Source of the DNA: Pseudomonas sp. ATCC PTA-122608
Lineage (GTDB): Bacteria; Pseudomonadota; Gammaproteobacteria; Pseudomonadales; Pseudomonadaceae
Direction of reading: 5' to 3'
Assembly (NCBI RefSeq): GCF_001952855.1
Contig: NZ_LPNO01000004.1
Location: forward strand, 1 to 51,227
Length of the DNA stretch: 51,227 bases
Shown: piece by piece, positions 27,604-35,516 of the stretch
Layout: each line of letters opens with the position of its first letter
Position numbering within the stretch: position 1 is the first letter of the stretch
Notes under the pieces: model-generated
Database searches by the model: none
Told to the model about the DNA's origin: nothing
The model's input: only the letters and a program-made list of their open reading frames with translations
Translations under genes and position numbers: made by a program

Positions 27604-28440
27604 ATGGGTTTTGTGCGCGCGGCGGTAAAACGAAGGTTGCCTGTGGTCCTGGGCGCATTGATCGCCCTGGGCGGCAGCGCGTTGGTGCAGGCCGACGCGA
27701 CCCTGGACAAGATCCAGCAGCGCCATGTGCTGGTGGTCGGCGTGCTGCTTTCCGGCGGGCCGTTTGGCGGCATCGACCCCACCACTCAGAAACCCAAGGG
27801 TTTGAACGTCGACCTGGCCAACGAGCTGGGCCGTCAGTTGGGCGCCGAGGTGCAACTGGTACCGGTATTGCCGGCAAACCGCGTGCAGTTCCTGCAGCAG
27901 GGCAAGGTCGACTTGCTGATCGCCAATATGGAATGGACCGCCGAGCGCGGCGAAATCCTCGGTTTCGTACCGACGCCGTTCTACAGGATTGGCGGCACCG
28001 CAGCGGTACTCAAGGACAGCAAGATCACCCACTGGGAAGACCTCAAAGGCCAGCCGGTGTGCACCTCCCAGGGCAGCAGCTACGTCAAACCGCTGACCGA
28101 ACTGGGCGCACAGATCAAAGGCTTCAAGAGCTCCTCCGAATCCCTGCTGGCCCTGCGCGGCAACAACTGCGTCGCGGCGGTGCATGACTCCACCCTGATC
28201 AACCCGCTGATCAACGACAGCGCCGAATGGAAGGACTACCGCGCCATCAGCCCCGAGCTGAACCCGGCGCCGTCGGTGATCTGGACTCGCCGCGGCGAGA
28301 ACGACACCCAGGCCAAACTCGACCCGATCATCAAGGAACTGCACCGCAGCGGCTGGCTGATCGATGCCCAGACCCGCAACCACATCACCCCGGCTTCCCC
28401 GGCGCTGGTGGAATTGCAGAAACAGTTCAAGGGCGCCTGA
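27604..28440 (+). CDS. Amino-acid ABC transporter binding protein, copy 1
   Basis: A 278-residue periplasmic family 3 (polar amino acid) binding protein. A signal peptide (basic GFVRAAVKRRLP, hydrophobic core, cleavage after QA) precedes DATLDKIQQRHVLVVGVLLSGGPFGG. Typical features are LNVDLANELGRQLGAEVQLVPVLPANRVQFLQQGKVDLLIANM and a late SESLLALRGNNCVAAVHDS segment. It is the first gene of an operon and 3 bp before a paralog. With the two permeases and ATPase downstream it should import a polar amino acid, likely sulfur-containing given the enzymes nearby. That substrate is inferred. Confidence 0.9.
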   Translation: MGFVRAAVKRRLPVVLGALIALGGSALVQADATLDKIQQRHVLVVGVLLSGGPFGGIDPTTQKPKGLNVDLANELGRQLGAEVQLVPVLPANRVQFLQQGKVDLLIANMEWTAERGEILGFVPTPFYRIGGTAAVLKDSKITHWEDLKGQPVCTSQGSSYVKPLTELGAQIKGFKSSSESLLALRGNNCVAAVHDSTLINPLINDSAEWKDYRAISPELNPAPSVIWTRRGENDTQAKLDPIIKELHRSGWLIDAQTRNHITPASPALVELQKQFKGA

Positions 28441-28443
28441 CAC

Positions 28444-29250
28444 ATGACGTTGAAAACCCTGACTGCCTTGGGCCTGGCACTGTGCGCAAGCCTGGCCCAC
28501 GCCGACGCCACCCTCGACAAGATCGAGCAACGCCACGCCATCAGCGTCGGCGTGATCCTCAGCGGCCCGCCGTTTGGCACCCTCGACCCCAAGACCGGCG
28601 AACACCTGGGCTACAACGTCGAGCTGGCCAAGGGCCTCGGCCAGGCGCTGGGCGTTGAGACCAGGACCGTCTCGGTACTGGCGCCCAACCGCGTGCAGTT
28701 CCTGCAACAAGGCAAGGTCGATGTGCTGATCGCCAACATGCAGTACACCGACGAGCGCGCCGAGATTCTCGACTACGTGCCCACGCCCTATGAAGAAGTC
28801 GGCGGCGCGGCGTTGATCCGCAAAGGTGCCGGGATCACCCAGTGGGCCGACCTCAAGGACAAGCCAGTGTGCGTGTCCCAGGGCAGCAACTTCATCAAAC
28901 CGTTGCAGGAAACCTACGGCGCGCAGATCAAGGCGTTCCGCAGCCAGTCCGAATCCCTGCTGTCGTTGCGCGGCAATGGCTGCGTGGCGGCGGTGCACGT
29001 CAGCCCGACCATGCATGCGCTGCTGGAAGATGCCGAATGGTCCGGCTACGAGATCCCGTTGCCGGGGGATTTGATCCCGTCCAAATCCGTGATCTGGATC
29101 CGCAAAGGCGAGCACGACACCCAGGCCAAGCTCGACGCCATCGTGCGGGACTGGCATCGCAGCGGCTGGTTGATCGCCCTCGGCGAACGCACCGGCATGG
29201 CCCCGTCGCAGGCCCTGCGTGATCTGCACGAGCAGTACAGCCATGAGTGA
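28444..29250 (+). CDS. Amino-acid ABC transporter binding protein, copy 2
   Basis: A 268-residue family 3 binding protein with signal peptide MTLKTLTALGLALCASLAHA. It aligns with the preceding gene from end to end: ADATLDKI, NRVQFLQQGKVD, LIANM, CxSQGS and KPL are shared. It is clearly a tandem duplicate. The pair may bind two related ligands, such as reduced and oxidised or D and L forms, for one transporter. Its stop overlaps the start of the FAD enzyme by eight bases (ATGAGTGA). Confidence 0.9.
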   Translation: MTLKTLTALGLALCASLAHADATLDKIEQRHAISVGVILSGPPFGTLDPKTGEHLGYNVELAKGLGQALGVETRTVSVLAPNRVQFLQQGKVDVLIANMQYTDERAEILDYVPTPYEEVGGAALIRKGAGITQWADLKDKPVCVSQGSNFIKPLQETYGAQIKAFRSQSESLLSLRGNGCVAAVHVSPTMHALLEDAEWSGYEIPLPGDLIPSKSVIWIRKGEHDTQAKLDAIVRDWHRSGWLIALGERTGMAPSQALRDLHEQYSHE

Positions 29251-30664
29251 ACCGCTCTTCGCCACCCTGCAGCAATTGCTCGGCGCCGCCCATGTGCAGC
29301 GCAGTGAAGACGCCCCCCAGTACCTCACCGACAAACAGGGCCGTTACACCGGCCAGGTGATCGCCGTGGTACACCCGGCCAACACCGAGGAAGTCGCCGC
29401 CGTGGTGCGCGCCTGTGTGGCCCTGGAGGCGCCCATCGTGGTCCAGGGTGGCAATACCGGGCTGATGGCAGGCGCGACGCCGGACGCCAGTGGCCGTGCG
29501 GTGCTGCTGTTGCTTGACCGGATGAACCGGGTGCGCGTGATCGATACCGACAACGACACCCTGACCGTCGAAGCCGGCTGCATCCTGCAAAACATCCAGG
29601 ACGTGGCCCGGGAGGCCGGTCGCCTGTTTCCGCTGAGCCTCGGTGCCGAAGGCAGTTGCACCATTGGCGGCAACCTCGGCACCAATGCCGGCGGCACGGC
29701 GGTGCTGCGCTATGGCAACACCCGCGAGCTGACCCTGGGCCTGGAAGTGGTCACTGCCGAAGGCGAAATCTGGAACGGCCTGCGGGGTTTGCGCAAGGAC
29801 AACACCGGCTACGACCTGCGGGATTTGTACGTGGGCAGTGAAGGCACCCTCGGCATTATCACCGCCGCGACCCTGAAGCTGTTCCCGCTGCCCAAGGCCC
29901 AGGCCACCGCGTTGCTGGCGTTTGATGAGTTGGCTCAGGCCGTCGCTTTTCTGTCCCATGCCCGCGCCGGTTTTGGCGCAAATCTCACGGCATTCGAGTT
30001 ACTTGGCGCCGATTGCCTGGCGTTGTTGCGCGAGCAGTTTCCCGAAGGCCCGCAACCGTTCCTCAAGGCCAGCCAACCCTGGTTCGCTTTGCTGGAACTC
30101 TCGAATAACCACGGCGAAACCCACGCCCGCGAAGCCTTCGAAAACGTCCTCGGTGAAGCCTTCGAGCAGTCATTGCTGGCCGACGCACTGATCGCTGAAA
30201 GCCTGGCGCAAAGCGAAGCCCTGTGGCTGCTACGGGAGAACATGAGCGAGGCGCAGAAGCGCGCCGGGCGCAATATGAAGCACGACATCTCGGTGCCGAT
30301 CTCGCAAATCGTCGCCTTCGTGGCCCATACCGATGCGTTGTTGCAGGTGCATTTCCCCGGCGTTCGCAACTTTACGTTCGGGCACCTGGGGGACGGTAAT
30401 CTGCATTACAACGTCGCCCATCCGCTGAGTTCCACGGTGGACGAGCACATGCGCAACTACGCCGAACTGAGCTTGCTGGTGCACGACAGCGCCCACGCTC
30501 ACGGCGGTTCCATCAGTGCCGAGCACGGAATCGGCCAGCGCAAGGTCGGCATGCTGGGCCGCTATAAAAGCCCGGTGGAGCTGGACCTGATGCGCCGCAT
30601 CAAGCGTGCCCTCGACCCGAAAAACCTGCTCAACCCCGGCAAAGTCCTGGAGATGCAGCCATGA
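29243..30664 (+). CDS. FAD-linked 2-hydroxyacid dehydrogenase
   Basis: A 473-residue flavoprotein of the D-2-hydroxyglutarate / D-lactate dehydrogenase (GlcD-like) family. The N-terminal PCMH-type FAD-binding domain shows VVQGGNTGLMAGATPD and GAEGSCTIGGNLGTNAGG, followed by YVGSEGTLGIITAATLKLFP. The C-terminal domain has HDISVPISQIVAFV, FGHLGDGNLHYNV with metal-binding histidines, and SAEHGIGQRKVG. It oxidises a 2-hydroxyacid to a 2-oxoacid and passes electrons on. The ATG at 29243 overlaps the preceding stop. Inside an operon with an aminotransferase, it could feed or drain the keto acid. Confidence 0.88.
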   Translation: MSEPLFATLQQLLGAAHVQRSEDAPQYLTDKQGRYTGQVIAVVHPANTEEVAAVVRACVALEAPIVVQGGNTGLMAGATPDASGRAVLLLLDRMNRVRVIDTDNDTLTVEAGCILQNIQDVAREAGRLFPLSLGAEGSCTIGGNLGTNAGGTAVLRYGNTRELTLGLEVVTAEGEIWNGLRGLRKDNTGYDLRDLYVGSEGTLGIITAATLKLFPLPKAQATALLAFDELAQAVAFLSHARAGFGANLTAFELLGADCLALLREQFPEGPQPFLKASQPWFALLELSNNHGETHAREAFENVLGEAFEQSLLADALIAESLAQSEALWLLRENMSEAQKRAGRNMKHDISVPISQIVAFVAHTDALLQVHFPGVRNFTFGHLGDGNLHYNVAHPLSSTVDEHMRNYAELSLLVHDSAHAHGGSISAEHGIGQRKVGMLGRYKSPVELDLMRRIKRALDPKNLLNPGKVLEMQP

Positions 30665-31872
30665 CGATTCGCCTGTCCAAGCGGGTGCAGCGGGTGTCGC
30701 TGTCGGCCAACGCGGCGGCCAAGTCCCGCGCCACGGAACTGCGTGATGCCGGCCGCGACATTCTAGACCTGACCACCGGCGAGCCGGACTTCGATACGCC
30801 CGACCACATCAAGCAAGCGGCCTACGCCGCCATCGCCGCAGGCGCTACCAAATACACCCCGACACCTGGCGTAAAGGCCTTGCGCGTCGCGGTGCAGCGC
30901 AAGCTGGCCGAAGAAAATCACCTGGACTATTCGCTGCCGAATATCGTGATCGCGAACGGCGCGAAACAGATCATCTTCAACGCCTTCGCTGCCACCCTCG
31001 ACGACGGCGATCAAGTGCTGGTGCCGACGCCGTACTGGCCGTCCTTCCCTGACAGCGTACGGTTCAACGGTGGCGAGCCGGTGTTTATCGAGTGCGGCCT
31101 GGAGCAGGGTTGCAAGCTGCTGCCGGCCCAACTGGAACAGCACATCAATGAACGCACCCGCTGGCTGATCCTTAATGGTCCGGGCAACCCGAGCGGTGCG
31201 GTGTATAGCGAGGCTGAACTACAGGCGCTGGCCGAGGTGCTGCGTCGCCATCCCCAGGTGATGGTGCTGCTGGATGAGCTCTACGAGCACATTCGTTTCG
31301 ACGGTCGCCCGGCCCAGAGTCTGCTGAACCTCGCGCCGGATCTGCAGGACCGTTGCCTGCTGGTGGGCGGCGTGTCCAAGACCTACGCCATGACCGGCTG
31401 GCGCATCGGGTTCGGCGCCGGGCCGCAGACCCTGACCAATGCCATGGCGGTGGTGCAATCGCAATCCACCTCCGGCGCTTCTTCCGTCGGTCAAGCCGCT
31501 GCGTTGGCCGCATTCACCGGCGGGCTGGGTTTCCTCTTCGAGCAGGTGGCAGCCTATCAACTGCGCCGGGACCTGCTGATGATGGCCCTCGGCACCGTCG
31601 ATGGCCTGGAAGTGCTCGAGCCCCAGGGTGGCTTTTTCGTGTTTGTGCGCTGCGCCGGTTTACTTGGCCGCTATCGCCCGGACGGTCAACAGCTGAACGA
31701 CGACGGCGATGTCGTCGCCTACTTGCTGGAGGAGGGCGTGGCCGGTGTAGCCGGCAGCGCCTACGGCCTGTCGCCGTGGTTTCGCCTGTCCATTGCTACG
31801 GCGACCGACAGCGTGGCTGAAGCCGGCCGCCGTATCGCTGTCGCCTGCGGCAAGCTGCGGGGCGCCGAATGA
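30661..31872 (+). CDS. PLP-dependent aminotransferase, class I/II
   Basis: A 403-residue fold-type I aminotransferase of the AspC-like group (LTTGEPDFDTPDHIKQAAYAAIAAG start). Lys240 in GGVSKTYAMTGWRIGFGAGP is the PLP lysine. NGPGNPSGAVY contains the conserved Asn and Pro, and LLDELYEH carries the Asp that binds the pyridine nitrogen. It starts ATGA-overlapping the FAD enzyme and ends ATGA-overlapping the permease. It would interconvert the imported amino acid and its 2-oxoacid. Specificity is not evident. Confidence 0.92.
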   Translation: MTIRLSKRVQRVSLSANAAAKSRATELRDAGRDILDLTTGEPDFDTPDHIKQAAYAAIAAGATKYTPTPGVKALRVAVQRKLAEENHLDYSLPNIVIANGAKQIIFNAFAATLDDGDQVLVPTPYWPSFPDSVRFNGGEPVFIECGLEQGCKLLPAQLEQHINERTRWLILNGPGNPSGAVYSEAELQALAEVLRRHPQVMVLLDELYEHIRFDGRPAQSLLNLAPDLQDRCLLVGGVSKTYAMTGWRIGFGAGPQTLTNAMAVVQSQSTSGASSVGQAAALAAFTGGLGFLFEQVAAYQLRRDLLMMALGTVDGLEVLEPQGGFFVFVRCAGLLGRYRPDGQQLNDDGDVVAYLLEEGVAGVAGSAYGLSPWFRLSIATATDSVAEAGRRIAVACGKLRGAE

Positions 31873-32603
31873 GTCATTGGCTGGAGATTTTTGTGCATTG
31901 GGCCGCCGGTATCGGCCTCAACTACAGCTTCCTGCTGGATGCCTATCAGCGCGGCACCCTGGAGCAGGGCGCGCTGACCACCGTGCTGTTGTGCCTGTTC
32001 ACCATCGTCGGCAGCCTGCTGGCGGGGATCAGCCTCGCGGCGCTGCTGACTTCGGGCAATCCGTGGCTGGCCAAGCCGGCGCGGGTGTTTATCGAAGTGA
32101 CCCGCAACACGCCTACGTTGGTTCAGCTGTACTGCGCGTTCCTGGTGTTGAACATGCTGCTGACCCAGGCCGTCGGCGCGGCCAACCCGCTGACGCCGTT
32201 TGCCTGGGTGGTGATCGTGATCTCGCTGCACAAGGGTGCGTTTCACGCAGAAGCCCTGCGCGCCGGCATCGAGGCGGTACCTTCCGTGACCCTGGAAGCC
32301 GCCAGCTCCCTGGCCTTCAGCAGCCGGCAACTGCTGTGGAATGTGCAGCTGCCGTTAGCCCTGCGCTTCGCGCTGCCGTCGCTGATCAACAACCTGATCG
32401 ACCTGGTGAAAATGACCGCCGTGGCCTCGGCCATCGCCGTGGGCGATATCACCTACGCCTCGATCATGATCTGGACCCAGAGCGACAACGTGCTGGAGCT
32501 GATGATTCTGATCCTGAGCTTCTTCGGCTTGCTGAGTTTTACCGTCAATTGTGTGGGGCGCTGGCTGGAAGCGCGCCTGAGGATGCCCGGTTATGGCCAT
32601 TGA
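31869..32603 (+). CDS. Amino-acid ABC transporter permease 1
   Basis: A 244-residue permease of the polar amino acid (HisMQ) type with about five hydrophobic segments. Recognisable are the NTPTLVQLYCAFLVLNM and EALRAGIEAVPSVTLEAASSLAFSSRQLLWNVQLPLALRFALPSL (EAA-loop) regions. The start overlaps the aminotransferase stop. It pairs with the next gene to form a heterodimeric channel. An aminotransferase embedded before the permeases is unusual for a plain importer operon and ties transport to catabolism. Confidence 0.92.
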   Translation: MSHWLEIFVHWAAGIGLNYSFLLDAYQRGTLEQGALTTVLLCLFTIVGSLLAGISLAALLTSGNPWLAKPARVFIEVTRNTPTLVQLYCAFLVLNMLLTQAVGAANPLTPFAWVVIVISLHKGAFHAEALRAGIEAVPSVTLEAASSLAFSSRQLLWNVQLPLALRFALPSLINNLIDLVKMTAVASAIAVGDITYASIMIWTQSDNVLELMILILSFFGLLSFTVNCVGRWLEARLRMPGYGH

Positions 32604-33285
32604 TTCATTCCCGGTGCTGTCGGCGTTGCTGCAATGGTCGCCAGCACTGGTCAGCGGTTTCGGCCAGAACATCCTGATCAGCCTGGTGGTGATTGGTCTC
32701 GGTTCGCTGCTGGGCCTGATAGTGGGCGCGCTGGCCATGTCGCCATTGCGGCTGCTGCGCTTGCCGGCACGCGTCTGGGTGCAGATTTTCCGCAATGCGC
32801 CGTGGCTGGTGCTGATCTATTTCACCACCTACGTGTTTCCGTTCGAGATCCATATTGGCAGCAGCTATGTATCGTTCCCGGACTGGGTCAAGGTGACCAT
32901 CGGCCTGGCGTTGCCGGCCAGCGCCAACGTGGCGGAGATCTTTCGCGGCGCCATCGGCTCGATCCCCAGCACCCAGTGGGAAGCCGCGCGGTCGCTGGCA
33001 TTCACCCGTGGCCAGATCTTCCGTTCGATCATCCTGCCCCAGTGCTTCAAGCGCATGTTGCCGCCGTGGATGAACCTCTACGCGGTGGTCACCATGGGCA
33101 CCGCCCTGGCGTCGCTGGTGGGCGTGCACGACGTGATCGATACCGCGCAGATTGCCAGCAACACCGTGAACATGACCGGCTTTACCGTGGTGATCTACCT
33201 GAGTTTGCTGGTGCTGTTCTTTGCCTATTGCTACCCGATTTCCCGTTTGACCCAACGCCTGGAGCGCCGTTATGCCTTCTATTGA
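32593..33285 (+). CDS. Amino-acid ABC transporter permease 2
   Basis: A 230-residue HisMQ-type permease. It has the typical QIFRNAPWLVLIYF segment and an EAA loop (EIFRGAIGSIPSTQWEAARSLAFTRGQIFRSIILPQCFKRMLP). Its start overlaps the previous stop by 11 bp, and its stop overlaps the ATPase start by 14 bp, so translation of all three is probably coupled. Confidence 0.92.
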   Translation: MAIDSFPVLSALLQWSPALVSGFGQNILISLVVIGLGSLLGLIVGALAMSPLRLLRLPARVWVQIFRNAPWLVLIYFTTYVFPFEIHIGSSYVSFPDWVKVTIGLALPASANVAEIFRGAIGSIPSTQWEAARSLAFTRGQIFRSIILPQCFKRMLPPWMNLYAVVTMGTALASLVGVHDVIDTAQIASNTVNMTGFTVVIYLSLLVLFFAYCYPISRLTQRLERRYAFY

Positions 33286-34096
33286 ACCCCTGGTCAGCCT
33301 ACGGGACTTGCAGCTGTCGTTCGGTGACAACCGGGTGCTCAAGGGCATCGACCTCGACGTGCATCGCGGCCAGGCGGTGTCGATCATCGGCCCGTCGGGC
33401 TCGGGCAAGTCGACCATCCTGCGTTGCATCACCGGGCTGTTGCAGCCCCAGCGCGGCACCATTCGCGTCGGCGAAACCCGGGTCGATACGCTGACTCAGG
33501 AAGCCCAGCGCATCGAGTTGCGCAAACGCGTCGGGTTTGTGTTCCAGCAATACAACCTGTTCCCGCATTTGTCGGTGCTGGAAAACCTGGTGATCGCCCC
33601 GCGTAAGGTGCTCGGTCGTAACCGCGCCGATGCCGAGAAGGACGCGCGGGCGCTGTTGGCCAAAGTGCGCATGGAGCACAAGGCGGATGCCTATCCCGGC
33701 CAATTGTCCGGCGGCCAGCAGCAGCGGGTGGCGATTGCCCGGGCGTTGGCGATGCGCCCGGAACTGATTCTGTTCGATGAAGTGACCTCGGCGCTGGACC
33801 CGGAAACTGTCGGTGAAGTGTTGACGGTGATTCGCGAGCTGACCGAAGAGGGCATGACCTGCGTGCTGGTGACCCATGAAATGCGCTTCGCCGAAGAGAT
33901 CAGCGACATCGTCTACTTCACCGAAAACGGCGTGATCGTCGAGCACGGCAGCGCTGAACAGATCTTCCAGCACCCCACCAGTGACCGCACCCAGGAATTC
34001 CTGCGCCATGCATTGGGCGATCCCGGCCGTCGGCCACCGATCGCCAACGATCCGTACCTGTTGACCAACCTGAGCCGCTACACCCTGTCTGTCTAA
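33272..34096 (+). CDS. Amino-acid ABC transporter ATPase
   Basis: A 274-residue ATPase of the GlnQ/HisP type. Walker A GPSGSGKST is at about residue 37, the Q-loop in GFVFQQYNLFPHLSV, signature LSGGQQQR, Walker B LILFDEVTSALDPE and the switch histidine in CVLVTHEMRFAEEISD. A C-terminal extension of about 20 residues (GRRPPIANDPYLLTNLSRYTLSV) goes beyond the usual 250. It powers the import system encoded by the surrounding genes. Confidence 0.95.
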   Translation: MPSIEPLVSLRDLQLSFGDNRVLKGIDLDVHRGQAVSIIGPSGSGKSTILRCITGLLQPQRGTIRVGETRVDTLTQEAQRIELRKRVGFVFQQYNLFPHLSVLENLVIAPRKVLGRNRADAEKDARALLAKVRMEHKADAYPGQLSGGQQQRVAIARALAMRPELILFDEVTSALDPETVGEVLTVIRELTEEGMTCVLVTHEMRFAEEISDIVYFTENGVIVEHGSAEQIFQHPTSDRTQEFLRHALGDPGRRPPIANDPYLLTNLSRYTLSV

Positions 34097-34112
34097 TAAG
34101 AGGAACCTCGTC

Positions 34113-34709
34113 ATGAGTACCGCAAACCGTGCCGCCGTTATCGAAGACTTCCTGCAGCAGATCCGTGTCATCAACCAGCGTGGCGTAGACCGCGCGGCCC
34201 TGGTGGAAATTGTCGGGCTGCTGGAAACCCTGGCCGAGCGCCGGGACCTGTTCAACTTCAGCGAATTCCCCGCGCCAGTGCCGGGGCAGGGCAGCACTGC
34301 TTTCCGCTATCGCCTGAATGACGATGGCGACACGCCGACCCTGTACCTGAATTCGCTGCTGCCGGGCAAAAGCACCCTCCCTCACAACCACGAAACCTGG
34401 GCGATCATCAGTGCCGTCGAAGGCCAGGAAATCAACTACGTGTATGGCCGCAACGATGAAGGGCGGGATGCAGGCTTCACCACCCTGACCCTTGAGAAAG
34501 AAGTCATTGTGCAACCGGGCACTTCCATCTCGTTCCTCGGTGAAGACCTGCACGGGATTCGTGTTGAAGGTGAGCAGGCGACCTTGCACTTCCACCTGTA
34601 CGGCTTGCCGCTGGAGTCCCTCAATGGCCGTTATGGCGTTGAAGCAGACGGCCGAATTCTCAACTACAACGCCTCGCAGATGGCGCCTTCAATCCGGGCC
34701 TATTCCTGA
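34113..34709 (+). CDS. Cysteine-dioxygenase-like cupin (thiol dioxygenase family)
   Basis: A 198-residue cupin resembling bacterial cysteine / thiol dioxygenases. Cupin motif 1 has His91 and His93 (LPHNHETWAIISAVEGQEINYVYGR), and a third candidate iron ligand His147 lies in FLGEDLHGIRV, giving the three-histidine set of this family. The HNH spacing differs from the HDH seen in better known bacterial thiol dioxygenases, so substrate specificity may differ. Such enzymes oxidise a thiol to a sulfinate with O2. It follows the ATPase by 16 bp and precedes sulfur enzymes. The function is inferred from motifs and context. Confidence 0.75.
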   Translation: MSTANRAAVIEDFLQQIRVINQRGVDRAALVEIVGLLETLAERRDLFNFSEFPAPVPGQGSTAFRYRLNDDGDTPTLYLNSLLPGKSTLPHNHETWAIISAVEGQEINYVYGRNDEGRDAGFTTLTLEKEVIVQPGTSISFLGEDLHGIRVEGEQATLHFHLYGLPLESLNGRYGVEADGRILNYNASQMAPSIRAYS

Positions 34710-34726
34710 GCACAACACACATCAAA

Positions 34727-34815
34727 TGTGGGAGCGGGCTTGCTCGCGAATGCGGTTTTTCAGTCAATGGATGCGTTTCTGACCCACCGCATTCGCGAGC
34801 AAGCCCGCTCCCACA
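34727..34815. repeat. REPIN (TGTGGGAGCGGGC class)
   Basis: Left REP TGTGGGAGCGGGCTTGCTCG and its reverse complement ending CCCACA. This is a second sequence class, differing from the TGTAGGAGCGAGC copies at several fixed positions. It splits the operon between the cupin and the glutathione transferase and could lower downstream expression. Confidence 0.85.
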
Positions 34816-34844
34816 ATTAGATCCGCGTTCATCCAGGGTTTTTT

Positions 34845-35492
34845 ATGATTGATCTGTATTACTGGCCCACCGGCAATGGCCTGAAAGTCGGCATCCTGCT
34901 GGAAGAGCTGGAGGCGGAGTACCGTCTGATTCCGGTCAACATCCGCGAAGGCGCGCAGAAGCAGGAAAGCTTCCAGCGCATCAGTGCGAATGGGCGGATT
35001 CCGGCGATTGTCGACCACAGCCATGAAGCACCCCTGAGCCTGTTCGAATCCGGGGCGATCCTGAACTACCTGGCGGACAAGGCCGGGCGTTTCCTGCCGC
35101 CCGCTGGCACCGCCGAGCGCCAGAAGGTCCAGGAATGGCTGTTCTGGCAGGTGGGGCATATCACCCCGTACCTGAGCCAGTTGCAGCTGTTCAAGGAGAA
35201 GGCCCCGGAGGCGATTCCCTTCGCCCTCGACCTGCTGAACGCCGAAGCCACGCGCCTGTATCGGGTGCTGGAGCAGCGCTTGGCCGAGGTGCCGTATGTA
35301 GCGGGTGAATACTCGGTGGCCGACATGGCGATCTTCCCGTGGATCCAGCCCCTGCGCCAAGGCCAGGACCTGGCCGACTACCCGAACATCCAGGCCTGGC
35401 GTTTGCGCATCAAGGCGCGCCCGGCGGTCCAGCGGGCCTATGCCAAGGGACGTGAAGTCGCCGCCGGCGAGCGTTCGTTGGCCTTGCAGTAA
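34845..35492 (+). CDS. Nu-class (YfcG-like) glutathione transferase / disulfide reductase
   Basis: A 215-residue GST. The thioredoxin-like N-terminal domain begins MIDLYYWPTGNGLKV, with Thr9 and Asn11 at the positions used by E. coli YfcG to bind glutathione instead of a catalytic Tyr, Ser or Cys. The NGRIPAIVD and LFESGAILNYLADK motifs and the all-helical C-terminal domain complete it. YfcG reduces disulfides with glutathione (established). In this operon a disulfide such as an imported cystine-type compound would be a natural substrate; that is inference. The fusion gene follows 24 bp downstream. Confidence 0.9.
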   Translation: MIDLYYWPTGNGLKVGILLEELEAEYRLIPVNIREGAQKQESFQRISANGRIPAIVDHSHEAPLSLFESGAILNYLADKAGRFLPPAGTAERQKVQEWLFWQVGHITPYLSQLQLFKEKAPEAIPFALDLLNAEATRLYRVLEQRLAEVPYVAGEYSVADMAIFPWIQPLRQGQDLADYPNIQAWRLRIKARPAVQRAYAKGREVAAGERSLALQ

Positions 35493-35516
35493 CTCATCTT
35501 TTTTTGCGGGACTTCC

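Noticed and set aside
27565..29334. A 589-codon minus-strand frame across both binding-protein genes
   Set aside because: It contains internal repetition only because the two sense genes are duplicates; no protein family fits.
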